Below are positions 53,713 through 61,874 of a stretch of 64,000 nucleotides of DNA, piece by piece (position 1 is the stretch's first letter; each line of letters starts with the position of its first letter). The notes under the pieces were generated by a model that worked only from the letters and a program-made list of their open reading frames with translations, did no database searches and had not been told where the DNA came from. This DNA comes from Pseudomonas gingeri (GTDB lineage Bacteria > Pseudomonadota > Gammaproteobacteria > Pseudomonadales > Pseudomonadaceae): the NCBI RefSeq assembly GCF_013385425.1, contig NZ_JACAQA010000007.1, positions 1 through 64,000 on the forward strand, in the 5' to 3' direction. The position numbers were made by a program, and so were the translations under genes.

Positions 53713-54537
53713 ATGAACTTGCAAAGACTTTTCCCGTCAGTCGGCAAAGTGATTGCCAACACCGGCAACCGTAATTTTCCGCGCGTGCTGCATGACCTGA
53801 TTGCTGCCCAACTGCCCGTCGACGCCACGCACATCACCGAGTTGCGGATCGACACCGCGAATGCCGCACAGTCGATCACCTCGAGTATCGGTGGCGTGGG
53901 CATCAGCCCGATCTGCACCGACACCCTGATGAATGCCTCGTCGGTCAAGCAGCCCGCCCAGCCAGGTGACGACACCTGGCCGGCACCTCAAACCGAGCTG
54001 GCCTGCTGCCAGCGAGCGTCCACGCAGCACGCTTCCCCCAACCACCTGCACCTGATATGCCGCACGAAAAATCGCTGCTACGCACTGTCGGTCTATCGAT
54101 CCAATCCGTCCCTGGGGTTTTCCACGCAGGAACGCGCGCTCCTCCAGGATTTCTCCTGCCTGTTGCTGCCCATGATAGGCGAGCATATCGAGGCCCTGTT
54201 GCCGACGCCGGTCCGTCAGGAAGCCCTCTCGATCACCCAGGAGCTGGAAAACGGCGGCATGGATGCCTTGCGTCTGCGCTTTATCGAACGCCTGGAGATG
54301 TCCGGGTTGAATCTGTCCTCACGGGAAACCGAAGTCTGCGTCGGCCTGCTGGCCGGGCGTACGGCACCGGAACTGGCCGACCAGCTGGCGCTACGGGTCA
54401 ATACAGTGGAAAGCTATCTCAAGCGTGCCTCCATCAAGATGGGCATCGGCGGTCGTCGTTCGCTGATCCGCTGGATGCATTCGGCGGACGCCAGGACGGG
54501 CCTGGAAAACACCCTCGCCCTGCAAAACGCCCTCTGA
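53713..54537 (+). CDS. rfiA: LuxR-type regulator without AHL domain (RfiA-like)
   Basis: A 274-residue regulator with a C-terminal LuxR/GerE HTH (about 198-258: LSSRETEVCVGLLAGRTAPE, VNTVESYLKRASIKMG) and an N-terminal domain (1-195) that lacks the W/Y/D/P AHL-pocket signature. This is the SalA/SyrF/RfiA type known to activate lipopeptide synthesis and export genes. GGAG lies 9 nt before ATG 53713, 72 bp after luxI, so it is likely co-transcribed from the lux-box promoter. In P. corrugata and P. brassicacearum DF41, as I recall, RfiA sits next to the AHL synthase and an RND pump in this same way. Symbol by synteny. Confidence 0.82.
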   Translation: MNLQRLFPSVGKVIANTGNRNFPRVLHDLIAAQLPVDATHITELRIDTANAAQSITSSIGGVGISPICTDTLMNASSVKQPAQPGDDTWPAPQTELACCQRASTQHASPNHLHLICRTKNRCYALSVYRSNPSLGFSTQERALLQDFSCLLLPMIGEHIEALLPTPVRQEALSITQELENGGMDALRLRFIERLEMSGLNLSSRETEVCVGLLAGRTAPELADQLALRVNTVESYLKRASIKMGIGGRRSLIRWMHSADARTGLENTLALQNAL

Positions 54538-54559
54538 CGTTTTGCTCTCATTCGTGAAA

Positions 54560-54596
54560 ACACCTCGATAGCAGCCTGTTGCATCTATCGAGGTGT
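54560..54596 (-). terminator. Terminator hairpin at the end of the RND operon
   Basis: ACACCTCGATAG (54560-54571) pairs perfectly with CTATCGAGGTGT (54585-54596) across a 13-nt loop. On the minus strand it begins inside the last codons of the RND permease gene and is followed by TTTTC; on the plus strand it lies 22 bp after the rfiA-like stop. Probably a shared terminator, stronger for the minus strand. Confidence 0.6.
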
Positions 54597-57500
54597 GCGA
54601 AAGAACCGCTTGACCCCTTCAAGCCCATCATCGACATACGTAAAGATCACCGGCACCACCAACAGGCTGAGCACCGTCGAGGCCAACAGGCCGCCGATCA
54701 CCACCACCGCCATCGGCTGGCGGAAACTCGACTCCCCTCCCCATCCCAGCGCCGTCGGCAGCATGCCCGCGCCCATTGCGATGGTGGTCATCAGAATCGG
54801 CTGTGCCCGTTTGTGGCAGGCATCGATCAACGCCTCATAGCGGCTCATGCCCTGATCACGACGGGCCATGATCGCGTACTCCACCAATAGAATAGAGTTC
54901 TTGGTCACGATCCCCATCAGCATCAGCAAGCCGATGACCGAGGCCAGGGAAAAGCTCATCCCACCGATCAACAGCGCCAACAAGGCTCCGCCCAACGACA
55001 GGGGCAAGGCCGAGAGGATGGTCAGCGGCTGCATGAAGTCATGGAACAGCAGCACCAGCACCGAATAGACACAGAACACGCCGACGGCCATGGCCAGGCT
55101 GAAGTTGCCGAACAACTCGCTCATCAACTGCAACTCGCCCTGCTCCACCAGTTTCACTTGGGCCGGCAGGTGCTGCATCACCGGCAACTGCCTGGCCTGC
55201 TCCATCACCTCGCCCAGATTGCGCCCATTGAGTTCAATGGACAGGGTGATATTGCGCAGGCGATCGAGCCGATCGATCTGCGCCGGGCCGCTGCCCATGC
55301 TGATCTGCCCCAGGGAAGCCAGCGCGACCTGGCCGTCACGGCCCTTGACCCGTAACTGGGCGATGGTCTCCAGGTCACTGCGCACCTGCGGTTGCATGCG
55401 CACCCGGACATCCACCTGGCGCTGGGACAGATTGATCTTGCCCAGGGACGATGAAAAATCGCCGTAGGTGGCCATGCGCAAGGTGTCGGCAATGTCCTGG
55501 CTACTGATGCCTTGTTCGGCTGCGCGGACAAAATCCGGACGCATCTGGATTTCCGGGCGCTGCACCGCCGTGCTCGACGTCACGTTGCCGATGCCCTTGA
55601 GTTGCCGCAACTGCGGCTCAAGGGCCGTGGCGGTACGTTCGAGCAAGTCGCCGTCATCGCTGGCCAGGACGATTTGCAGGCGTTCGCCACTGCTGTCGCC
55701 GCCGACATTGACCCTCACCCCGGGCAACCCCCGCAGGGCGTCGCGCATCTTCGCTTCGACCGCCGACTGTTTGAGCTCGCGCTGGTTGCGCGGTAGCAGG
55801 TCGACGGTCAGGACCGACTTGCGATTACCACCGCCGGCGATATCGCCACTGCCCACTGCGGCGAAAACGTGGGCCACTTCGGCGATGGCGCGCAGGCGCG
55901 CATCGGCCTGCAGGGTGATCGCCGCCGTCTGCGCCAGGCTGCTGCCCGGCGGCAATTCCAGGCTGATGGTGCTGCGGGCATTGTCCTGGGCCGGCAGAAA
56001 GCTGGTGGGCAGCAGCGGAATCAGCGCCAGGGAGCCGAGCAACAGCACGCCGACCAGGGCCATGGTGGCCTTGCGCCGGGTCAGGCTGGCGTGGATCCAG
56101 CCCAGGTAACGAGTCATCAAGCGGCTGTCATGCTCGACATGCGGCCCGGCCTTGAGCACATACGCCGCCATCATCGGCGTCAACAAGCGCGCCACCAACA
56201 GGGAAAAGATCAACGCCGTGCTGGCGGTCACGCCGAACTGCCGGAACAGCTTGCCGGAAATCCCGCCCATAAAGGCCGTGGGCAGGAACACCGCCACCAG
56301 GGTCACGGTGGTTGCCAGCACCGCCAGGCCGATTTCGTCGGAAGCCTCGATCGCCGCCTGCCGTGGACTTTTGCCCATACGCAGGTGCCGCGCGATGTTC
56401 TCCACCTCGACGATGGCATCGTCCACCAGGATGCCGATCACCAGGGCCAGGGCCAACAGGGAAATGGTGTTGAGGGTGAAGCCAGCGAAATACATCACGC
56501 CGAAGGTCGGGATGATCGACAGCGGCAGTGCCGTGGCAACGACAATGGTGGCCCGCCAGTCCCGCAGAAACCACCAGACCACCAGGACGGCCAGCAACAT
56601 GCCCTCGTACAACAGCGCCATGGAACCGCGATAGTTGTCCAGCACCGGTGCAACGGTGTTACTCGCCTCTTCGACGTGAATATCCTCGTGTTGCCCGGCA
56701 AACCGGCTCATCGCCTGGCGGACATCGGCGGTCACCCCGACGTCGGAAAAGCCCAGGGAGCGGATCACCTGGAAGCCGATCAGCGGCTGGCCGTCGCGAT
56801 AAGCCCGGGTGCTGCGCTCGGCATGGGTATCACGCACCGTGGCCAACTGCTGCAAGGCGAGCATGCGCCCGTCACTGATGGGAATGCGGATGGCCCCGAG
56901 CGCCGCCGGATCGTCGATAGCGCCGAGGATGCGCAAGGCCTGCTGGCCGCTGCCGAGGTCACCCTGGCCGCCGGAATTGTCTTTCTGCATGGCCCGCAGG
57001 CGGCCGGCCACGTCGTTCACGCTCAGGCCCAGGCCGGCCATCATCGCCGGGTCGAGGTCGACCTGGACTTCGCGGTCCACGCCACCGACCCGGACGATCT
57101 TGGCCACCCCGCGTACCGCCAGCAGTTGCTTGCTCAGTTCATTGTCGACAAACCACGACAAGGCCTCTTCGTCCATCCGCGGTGCGCCGATGACATAGGT
57201 CAGCAGCGCCGAGGTATTGGTGGTCAGGCGCGATACCGACGGCGTATCGAGGTTCGCCGGCAACTCCGGCGTGGCGCTGTCCACCGCATTGCGCACCTCA
57301 TTGAGGGCTTCGTTGCCGTCCTTGTCGATGGCAAAGGTCACGTTGATGCTCACGCTGCCGTCGGCAATCAGCGTGGTGACATGTTGCAACAGCCGTAGCG
57401 AGGTCAGTTTGTCCTCGATCTTGCGTGCCACCTCGGTTTCCAGCTGCTCGGGCGCCGCGCCTTCCAGCGAGGCACTGATGACGACTGTGGGCAGATCGGT

Positions 57501-57617
57501 GTCCGGGAAGTCCTGGATGCCGAGGCGTTCCAGGCCGAACACACCGAACAGGGTAAGCAGCACGAACAGCATGACCGCCGGGACCGGGTAACGAATCGAC
57601 AACGCGGAAATATTCAT
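54585..57617 (-). CDS. RND efflux permease of the quorum-sensing locus
   Basis: A 1010-residue inner-membrane RND pump: TM1 YPVPAVMLFVLLTLFGVFG, TM4 LALALVIGILVDDAIVEVENI with proton-relay aspartates in the DD pair, a second half with VIGLLMLMGIVTKNSILLVE. HAE1-type. It is the third gene after channel and adaptor; the adaptor stop overlaps its start by 4 bp. In lipopeptide clusters of related Pseudomonas an RND triad in this position (PcoABC, PseABC) exports or confers tolerance to the lipopeptide; this role is inferred from neighbours. Confidence 0.93.
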   Translation of the reverse strand: MNISALSIRYPVPAVMLFVLLTLFGVFGLERLGIQDFPDTDLPTVVISASLEGAAPEQLETEVARKIEDKLTSLRLLQHVTTLIADGSVSINVTFAIDKDGNEALNEVRNAVDSATPELPANLDTPSVSRLTTNTSALLTYVIGAPRMDEEALSWFVDNELSKQLLAVRGVAKIVRVGGVDREVQVDLDPAMMAGLGLSVNDVAGRLRAMQKDNSGGQGDLGSGQQALRILGAIDDPAALGAIRIPISDGRMLALQQLATVRDTHAERSTRAYRDGQPLIGFQVIRSLGFSDVGVTADVRQAMSRFAGQHEDIHVEEASNTVAPVLDNYRGSMALLYEGMLLAVLVVWWFLRDWRATIVVATALPLSIIPTFGVMYFAGFTLNTISLLALALVIGILVDDAIVEVENIARHLRMGKSPRQAAIEASDEIGLAVLATTVTLVAVFLPTAFMGGISGKLFRQFGVTASTALIFSLLVARLLTPMMAAYVLKAGPHVEHDSRLMTRYLGWIHASLTRRKATMALVGVLLLGSLALIPLLPTSFLPAQDNARSTISLELPPGSSLAQTAAITLQADARLRAIAEVAHVFAAVGSGDIAGGGNRKSVLTVDLLPRNQRELKQSAVEAKMRDALRGLPGVRVNVGGDSSGERLQIVLASDDGDLLERTATALEPQLRQLKGIGNVTSSTAVQRPEIQMRPDFVRAAEQGISSQDIADTLRMATYGDFSSSLGKINLSQRQVDVRVRMQPQVRSDLETIAQLRVKGRDGQVALASLGQISMGSGPAQIDRLDRLRNITLSIELNGRNLGEVMEQARQLPVMQHLPAQVKLVEQGELQLMSELFGNFSLAMAVGVFCVYSVLVLLFHDFMQPLTILSALPLSLGGALLALLIGGMSFSLASVIGLLMLMGIVTKNSILLVEYAIMARRDQGMSRYEALIDACHKRAQPILMTTIAMGAGMLPTALGWGGESSFRQPMAVVVIGGLLASTVLSLLVVPVIFTYVDDGLEGVKRFFRTPR

Positions 57618-58717
57618 CGGGCCAGGGCCTCGCTGCCGACCAGGGTCACACTCGCCCCGTCACTGAGGAATGCGCCGCCACTGCGCACGATCCGCGCCTG
57701 TTCCGCCAGGCCGCCGACGATCTCCAGCGCCTGCCCGCGACGGCGCCCGACCTCTACGCCCTGTTGGTTGACATGCATGTCCTGGCCCAGCACAAACACG
57801 TAGGAACGCCCATCGCGCAGGACCACGGCGGTGTCCGGAACGGTCAGCGCCGCACGGGTCGGCAGTTCGATACGGCCGCTGGCGTACATGCCGGCCCGCG
57901 CCATGGAGCCCCTCGGCAAGGACACATAGACCAGCGCCCGGCTGGTCTTGCTGTCGAGTACCGGCGAGACCAGCCGCACCCGCCCTTCGACCTGCGTGCC
58001 ACCTGGCAGCGTCACGCGGGCGGGCTGGCCGGCCCGCACTCCCGACAACTGTTGCGCGTCCAGTTCAGCCTGCCATTCAATACGGCCATCACGAATCATC
58101 CGGAACAGTTCGGCGCCAGCCGCCACCACGTCGCCGAGCAAGGCCTTGCGGGCGGAGATGATCCCGTCGTCCACCGCGACGATGCGGGTCTGTGTCAGCT
58201 TGATGCGGGTGGTGCGCAGGTCGGCGTTCGCCGCCGCCAGATTGGCCTCGGCGGTCTGCACCTTGACCCGATATTCTTCCAGTTGCTGCTCCGACAAGGC
58301 CCCGCTCTGCCCGACCAATGCCGCACGCCGCGCATTGGAACGGGCCTCCTGCAACTGCGCAACGGCCTGGGCGACCGCGGCTTTCTGCTTGTTTTCCTCG
58401 GCCAGCACGCTGTCATCGGCCAAGGTCGCGAGCACCTGGCCCTGCTTCACCCGGTCACCGATATCGGCGTTCAAGCTGGCGATGCGCAGGCTGCCGGTTT
58501 CGGCACTGATCACGGCTTCCTGCCAGGGCGCGAGCGCACCGCTGGCCAGCAACTCCTGCGGCCAGTCTTCGCGGCGCGGCTGAACCGTCTCGACACTCAG
58601 GCTGGTGGCCGGCACGACCGCGGCAGCCGGTGCCGAGGCGGCGCGACCAAACAGCAGCCACCCCGAAAGTGCCAGGGCGGCAACCGCCAGCAGCCCATAA
58701 CCCAGGCTCGACTTCAT
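57614..58717 (-). CDS. RND periplasmic adaptor of the quorum-sensing locus
   Basis: A 367-residue membrane fusion protein: N-terminal anchor (GLLAVAALALSGWLLFG), the lipoyl hairpin (ISAETGSLRIASLNADIGDR, then VKQGQVLATLADDSVLAEEN), an alpha-hairpin (about 105-165) and beta-barrel (RVTLPGGTQVEGRVRLVSP). Start at 58717 overlaps the channel stop by 4 bp. The channel, adaptor and permease genes are a single coupled transcript. Confidence 0.92.
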   Translation of the reverse strand: MKSSLGYGLLAVAALALSGWLLFGRAASAPAAAVVPATSLSVETVQPRREDWPQELLASGALAPWQEAVISAETGSLRIASLNADIGDRVKQGQVLATLADDSVLAEENKQKAAVAQAVAQLQEARSNARRAALVGQSGALSEQQLEEYRVKVQTAEANLAAANADLRTTRIKLTQTRIVAVDDGIISARKALLGDVVAAGAELFRMIRDGRIEWQAELDAQQLSGVRAGQPARVTLPGGTQVEGRVRLVSPVLDSKTSRALVYVSLPRGSMARAGMYASGRIELPTRAALTVPDTAVVLRDGRSYVFVLGQDMHVNQQGVEVGRRRGQALEIVGGLAEQARIVRSGGAFLSDGASVTLVGSEALAR

Positions 58718-60144
58718 GCCCCGCCTCGCGTCGGTGCGGCGCCGGCAAGTCCCGCGCGATTATCCTGCCAGCCACCGCCCAGGGCCTTGTACAGCGCGAT
58801 CCAGTAGCGCACCTGATTCTGCTGCAAGGTGATCAGCTCGATCTGCGCCGACAACGCCGAACGACGGGCCAACTCACGATCCAGCAGGCTGGCGTTGCCG
58901 GCGTGCCAGTTACGATCGATGGCCTGGAAATATTCCTGGTAACCGTCGGTGGCGCGCTGCGCATCGACTTCCGAATGCCGCGTGGCATCCAGGCGTACCA
59001 GCGATTGCTCGACCTCCATGACCGCCGTGCGCAGGGTCTGTCGATAGGTCGCCAGGGCCGCGTCGTACCCGGCCCGGGCCGAGTCCACCGCAGCCCGGCG
59101 CTTGCCACCATCGAACAGGGGCACGCTGAGTTGCGGGCCGAGGCTCCAGTTCCGGCTGTAGGCGCCGCTGGTGTTGCCCACGGCAAACGAGCCGACCAGG
59201 CTCAGGCTCGGTAGTCGGTCGGCCTGGGCAGCGCCGATCTGTGCATTCGCCGCGGCCAGCTCGCGTTCGCTGGAGGCCAGGTCCGGGCGCTGGCGCAACA
59301 GGTTGGCGGGAATTTCCCGCACGTCCAGCAACGCCGGCTCGGGCAGCCGCGCCGGCGTCTGGGCGAGCACTTCGCGCACCTGTTCTTCGGCGCCGCCGGT
59401 CAGGGCCACCAGGCTCTTGAGCAACACATCACACTCGCTTTGCTGATTGGTCAGGGTCGCGCTGCTGGCGGCGGCGCTGGCATCGGTCAGCGCGGCGTCG
59501 GCGGCGGAGGTGAAGCCGGCCTGGAACGACAGCCGGGTCAGGCGTGCGGTCTGGTCCTGGGATTGCGCCTGGTCTCGGTAAGCGTTCACCAGCATCTGGC
59601 AGCCGCGGTATTGCACGAAGTCATCACCGACCTCGGCGGCCAGCGACACCCGGGCGTCATGCCAGTCATCGACACGGGCCTCAAGCAAGTTGCGCGACGC
59701 TTCGTCGGTGCGCCGCAGCTTGCCGAACAGGTCCAGTTCCCAGGCCGCATCAAGGGTGGCACCGGAGGTGGTGCCGCGCTGCTTCAACCCGCTCTGGCGC
59801 AGGCCGGCCCGGGCCTTGGTCAGCCCGCCGTTGAGCTGCGGCTGGGCGTCGGCGATGCTGCCGGCCAGGGTTGCGCGGGCCTGGGCGATACGCGCCAGGG
59901 CCCGATCAAGGGAAGGGCTGTCCACCTCGGCCAGCTGCAGCAGGGTCGCCAGCGCCGGGTCATTGAACTGCTGCCACCAATCGTGCAACCCCACCACCGT
60001 TGCCCCATGGGGCAACGGCGCATGCCACTGGCGAGCCACGGCCACTGCCGGCAAGTGGTAATCCGGCCCCAAGGTACAACCGCCCAACAGCGTCGCGAAC
60101 AACATCGACAGCAGGCGGTGGGCGGCAGGTTTGGCGATAGGCAT
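58714..60144 (-). CDS. RND outer-membrane channel lipoprotein of the quorum-sensing locus
   Basis: A 476-residue OprM/NodT-type lipoprotein: signal peptide ending LLGGC-TLGPDY (C23), OEP repeats (SPSLDRALARIAQARATLAG, LRQRPDLASSERELAAANAQ, and FDGGKRRAAVDSARAGYDAA). First gene of the RND operon. The start MPIAKPAAHRL (60144) has GAGAG upstream; the frame further upstream (to 60270) crosses the promoter and is not used. Confidence 0.92.
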   Translation of the reverse strand: MPIAKPAAHRLLSMLFATLLGGCTLGPDYHLPAVAVARQWHAPLPHGATVVGLHDWWQQFNDPALATLLQLAEVDSPSLDRALARIAQARATLAGSIADAQPQLNGGLTKARAGLRQSGLKQRGTTSGATLDAAWELDLFGKLRRTDEASRNLLEARVDDWHDARVSLAAEVGDDFVQYRGCQMLVNAYRDQAQSQDQTARLTRLSFQAGFTSAADAALTDASAAASSATLTNQQSECDVLLKSLVALTGGAEEQVREVLAQTPARLPEPALLDVREIPANLLRQRPDLASSERELAAANAQIGAAQADRLPSLSLVGSFAVGNTSGAYSRNWSLGPQLSVPLFDGGKRRAAVDSARAGYDAALATYRQTLRTAVMEVEQSLVRLDATRHSEVDAQRATDGYQEYFQAIDRNWHAGNASLLDRELARRSALSAQIELITLQQNQVRYWIALYKALGGGWQDNRAGLAGAAPTRGGA

Positions 60145-60421
60145 AACGCTCTCGAAGACACCTAGGCACAGGCGTCCTGGGAAATAGGAAAACGGGTGAT
60201 GGCGCAGACGGCTACGAGGGCCGGCGCGGTGTTTTCTTCCCGCGCCATAAAGTCCTTTCGTGGCACGCATTTAACCCCAGCAGCCACGGCCTGTCTGGCG
60301 TGGAAAACGGGGACATCCCGGACGCAATAAAGTGGCGATCACCGCAGGGCTCTTACAGAATCGGGCTCAGCTCGAAATGAGCCGCCAATGAATTCGCACC
60401 TGTGCCAATGAGTGATCGACT
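60145..60421. promoter_or_regulatory. Divergent promoter region, RND operon / aminotransferase
   Basis: This 277-bp gap has two hairpin-capable inverted repeats, GGCGCGG-N10-CCGCGCC (60223-60246) and GGCTCA-N8-TGAGCC (60364-60383), and a TGTC...GACA pair (60292-60315). No lux box and no full syr-syp box (TGTCCCG-N4-CGGGACA) is present. Probably both genes are controlled here by an RfiA-like protein, but a site cannot be named. Confidence 0.4.
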
Positions 60422-61756
60422 ATGGAAGAGTTAAGTAATCTCAAGAAACTGGAGTCGAACGCGCGCACCTATGCAGCGACGTTCCAACGCCTGTTTGTCA
60501 GCGGCAGGGGCATGCGGGTCAAGGATGCCAACGGTCAGGAGTACCTCGACTGCCTGTCGAATGCCGGCACCCTCGCGTTGGGTCACAACCCACCGGTGGT
60601 GCGTGATGCGGTGATCGAGTTCCTCAACAGCGATCACCTGCAGCAGGCCCTGGACCTGGCCACCCCGGCCAAGCACGCCTTCGTCCAGGAGCTGTTCGCG
60701 ACCCTGCCGGCCGGCCTGCGTGACCACAGCAAGATCCTCTTCTGCGGCCCCAGCGGCTCGGACGCGGTCGAAGCGGCGATCAAGCTGGCCCGCCATTACA
60801 CTCAACGCTCCCCACTGATGGCCTTCCATGGCGGCTACCACGGCATGACCGCCGGGGCACTATCGGCCATGGGCAACCTCAATCCCAAGGCGGGCCTGAT
60901 AGCCCAGGGCACCCACTTCCTGCCGTTCCCCTACCGCTTCCGCTGCCCGTTCGGCACCGATGGCGAACACACCGACCGTCTCTCCATCGACTACATCCGC
61001 ACCGTGCTCTGTGACCCGGAAAGCGGTGTGTCGAAGCCCGCGGCGGTGGTGGTCGAAGTGGTCCAGGGCGAAGGTGGCTGCATCGCGGCCTCGGCCGAGT
61101 GGCTGCGGGCCCTGCGCGAGATCACCCGCGAGCAGGGCATCCTGCTGATCATCGACGAAGTGCAGACCGGACTGGGGCGTACTGGCAGCCTGTTCGCCAT
61201 CGAACATTCCGGGATCACGCCGGATATCCTGGTGCTGTCCAAGGCCATCGGTGGCGGCTACCCGATGTCGGTGATCGTCTATGCCGAGCACCTGGACACC
61301 TGGGGCCCGGGCATGCACGCCGGGACCTTCCGTGGCAACCAGGTGGCCATGGTCGCCGGGGCGACGACCATGCGCTACATCAGGGAGCACGACCTGGTGG
61401 GCAATGCCGCGCGGCGCGGCGAGCAGTTGCAAAGCGGGTTGGAGGATATTGCCCGGCACTTCCCCTTTATCGGCGATGTGCGCGGCCGTGGCCTGATGCT
61501 CGGGGTGGAAATCGTCAAGCCGGGCACCGGCTCGCGTCCAGGGCTGGGTGATGGCGCACGGGCGCGGGCGATCAAGCTGGAGTGCTTCGACAACGGCATG
61601 ATGATCGAGACCGGCGGACGCCATAGCGCAGTCCTGCGCTTCCTGCCCCCCCTGAACATTACCGAGTCGGAAGTGGGCCAGGTCCTCGATCGCTTCGAAC
61701 AGGCTCTCAAGAGCAGCAGCGCGGCACGGGTTACCAGCGTCAGCGCGGTAGGCTGA
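60422..61756 (+). CDS. Class III aminotransferase, probably diaminobutyrate-2-oxoglutarate transaminase
   Basis: A 444-residue PLP enzyme of class III. The PLP-binding Lys lies in ILVLSKAIGGGYPMSVIVYA, with LLIIDEVQTGLGRTGSLFAI upstream (Asp that contacts the pyridine N) and CGPSGSDAVEAAIKLARHYT for the phosphate. It most resembles 2,4-diaminobutyrate transaminases (Dab from aspartate semialdehyde and glutamate). Dab is a frequent residue of Pseudomonas lipopeptides (for example corpeptin and syringomycin types), which fits the flanking quorum-sensing, RND and MacAB genes. A PvdH-type role in pyoverdine synthesis is the alternative. Confidence 0.82.
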   Translation: MEELSNLKKLESNARTYAATFQRLFVSGRGMRVKDANGQEYLDCLSNAGTLALGHNPPVVRDAVIEFLNSDHLQQALDLATPAKHAFVQELFATLPAGLRDHSKILFCGPSGSDAVEAAIKLARHYTQRSPLMAFHGGYHGMTAGALSAMGNLNPKAGLIAQGTHFLPFPYRFRCPFGTDGEHTDRLSIDYIRTVLCDPESGVSKPAAVVVEVVQGEGGCIAASAEWLRALREITREQGILLIIDEVQTGLGRTGSLFAIEHSGITPDILVLSKAIGGGYPMSVIVYAEHLDTWGPGMHAGTFRGNQVAMVAGATTMRYIREHDLVGNAARRGEQLQSGLEDIARHFPFIGDVRGRGLMLGVEIVKPGTGSRPGLGDGARARAIKLECFDNGMMIETGGRHSAVLRFLPPLNITESEVGQVLDRFEQALKSSSAARVTSVSAVG

Positions 61757-61762
61757 GCCCAT

Positions 61763-61805
61763 CGGTGCTTGCCCGCGACGCTGAAAGCTTCGCGGGCAGG
61801 CACCG
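61763..61805. repeat. REP-like element
   Basis: CGGTGCTTGCCCGCGA (61763-61778) pairs with TCGCGGGCAGGCACCG (61790-61805), 16-bp arms with one mismatch and an 11-nt loop, followed by CTCCCACA. Sequence and shape are those of a pseudomonad REP element, 7 bp after the aminotransferase stop. Confidence 0.65.
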
Positions 61806-61840
61806 CTCCCACACGATCAGCGTCACCCCGAGAGATCAAA

Positions 61841-61870
61841 AAGGGCCCGTCGTACAAACGACGGGCCCTT
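61841..61870. terminator. Bidirectional terminator between aminotransferase and macB
   Basis: AAGGGCCCGTCGT (61841-61853) pairs perfectly with ACGACGGGCCCTT (61858-61870) across a 4-nt loop. On the minus strand it ends in TTTTTGATC, a clear U-tract just after the macB stop; on the plus strand TTCTTCTT follows. It serves both convergent transcripts. Confidence 0.85.
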
Positions 61871-61874
61871 CTTC

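Noticed and set aside
54560..54596. Hairpin read as an operator for rfiA-like gene
   Set aside because: It is downstream of both convergent genes and followed by T residues on the minus strand, which fits a terminator.
60292..60315. TGTC...GGGGACA pair resembling a syr-syp box ahead of the RND operon
   Set aside because: The span is 24 bp, not the 18 bp of the known box, and the inner bases do not match.
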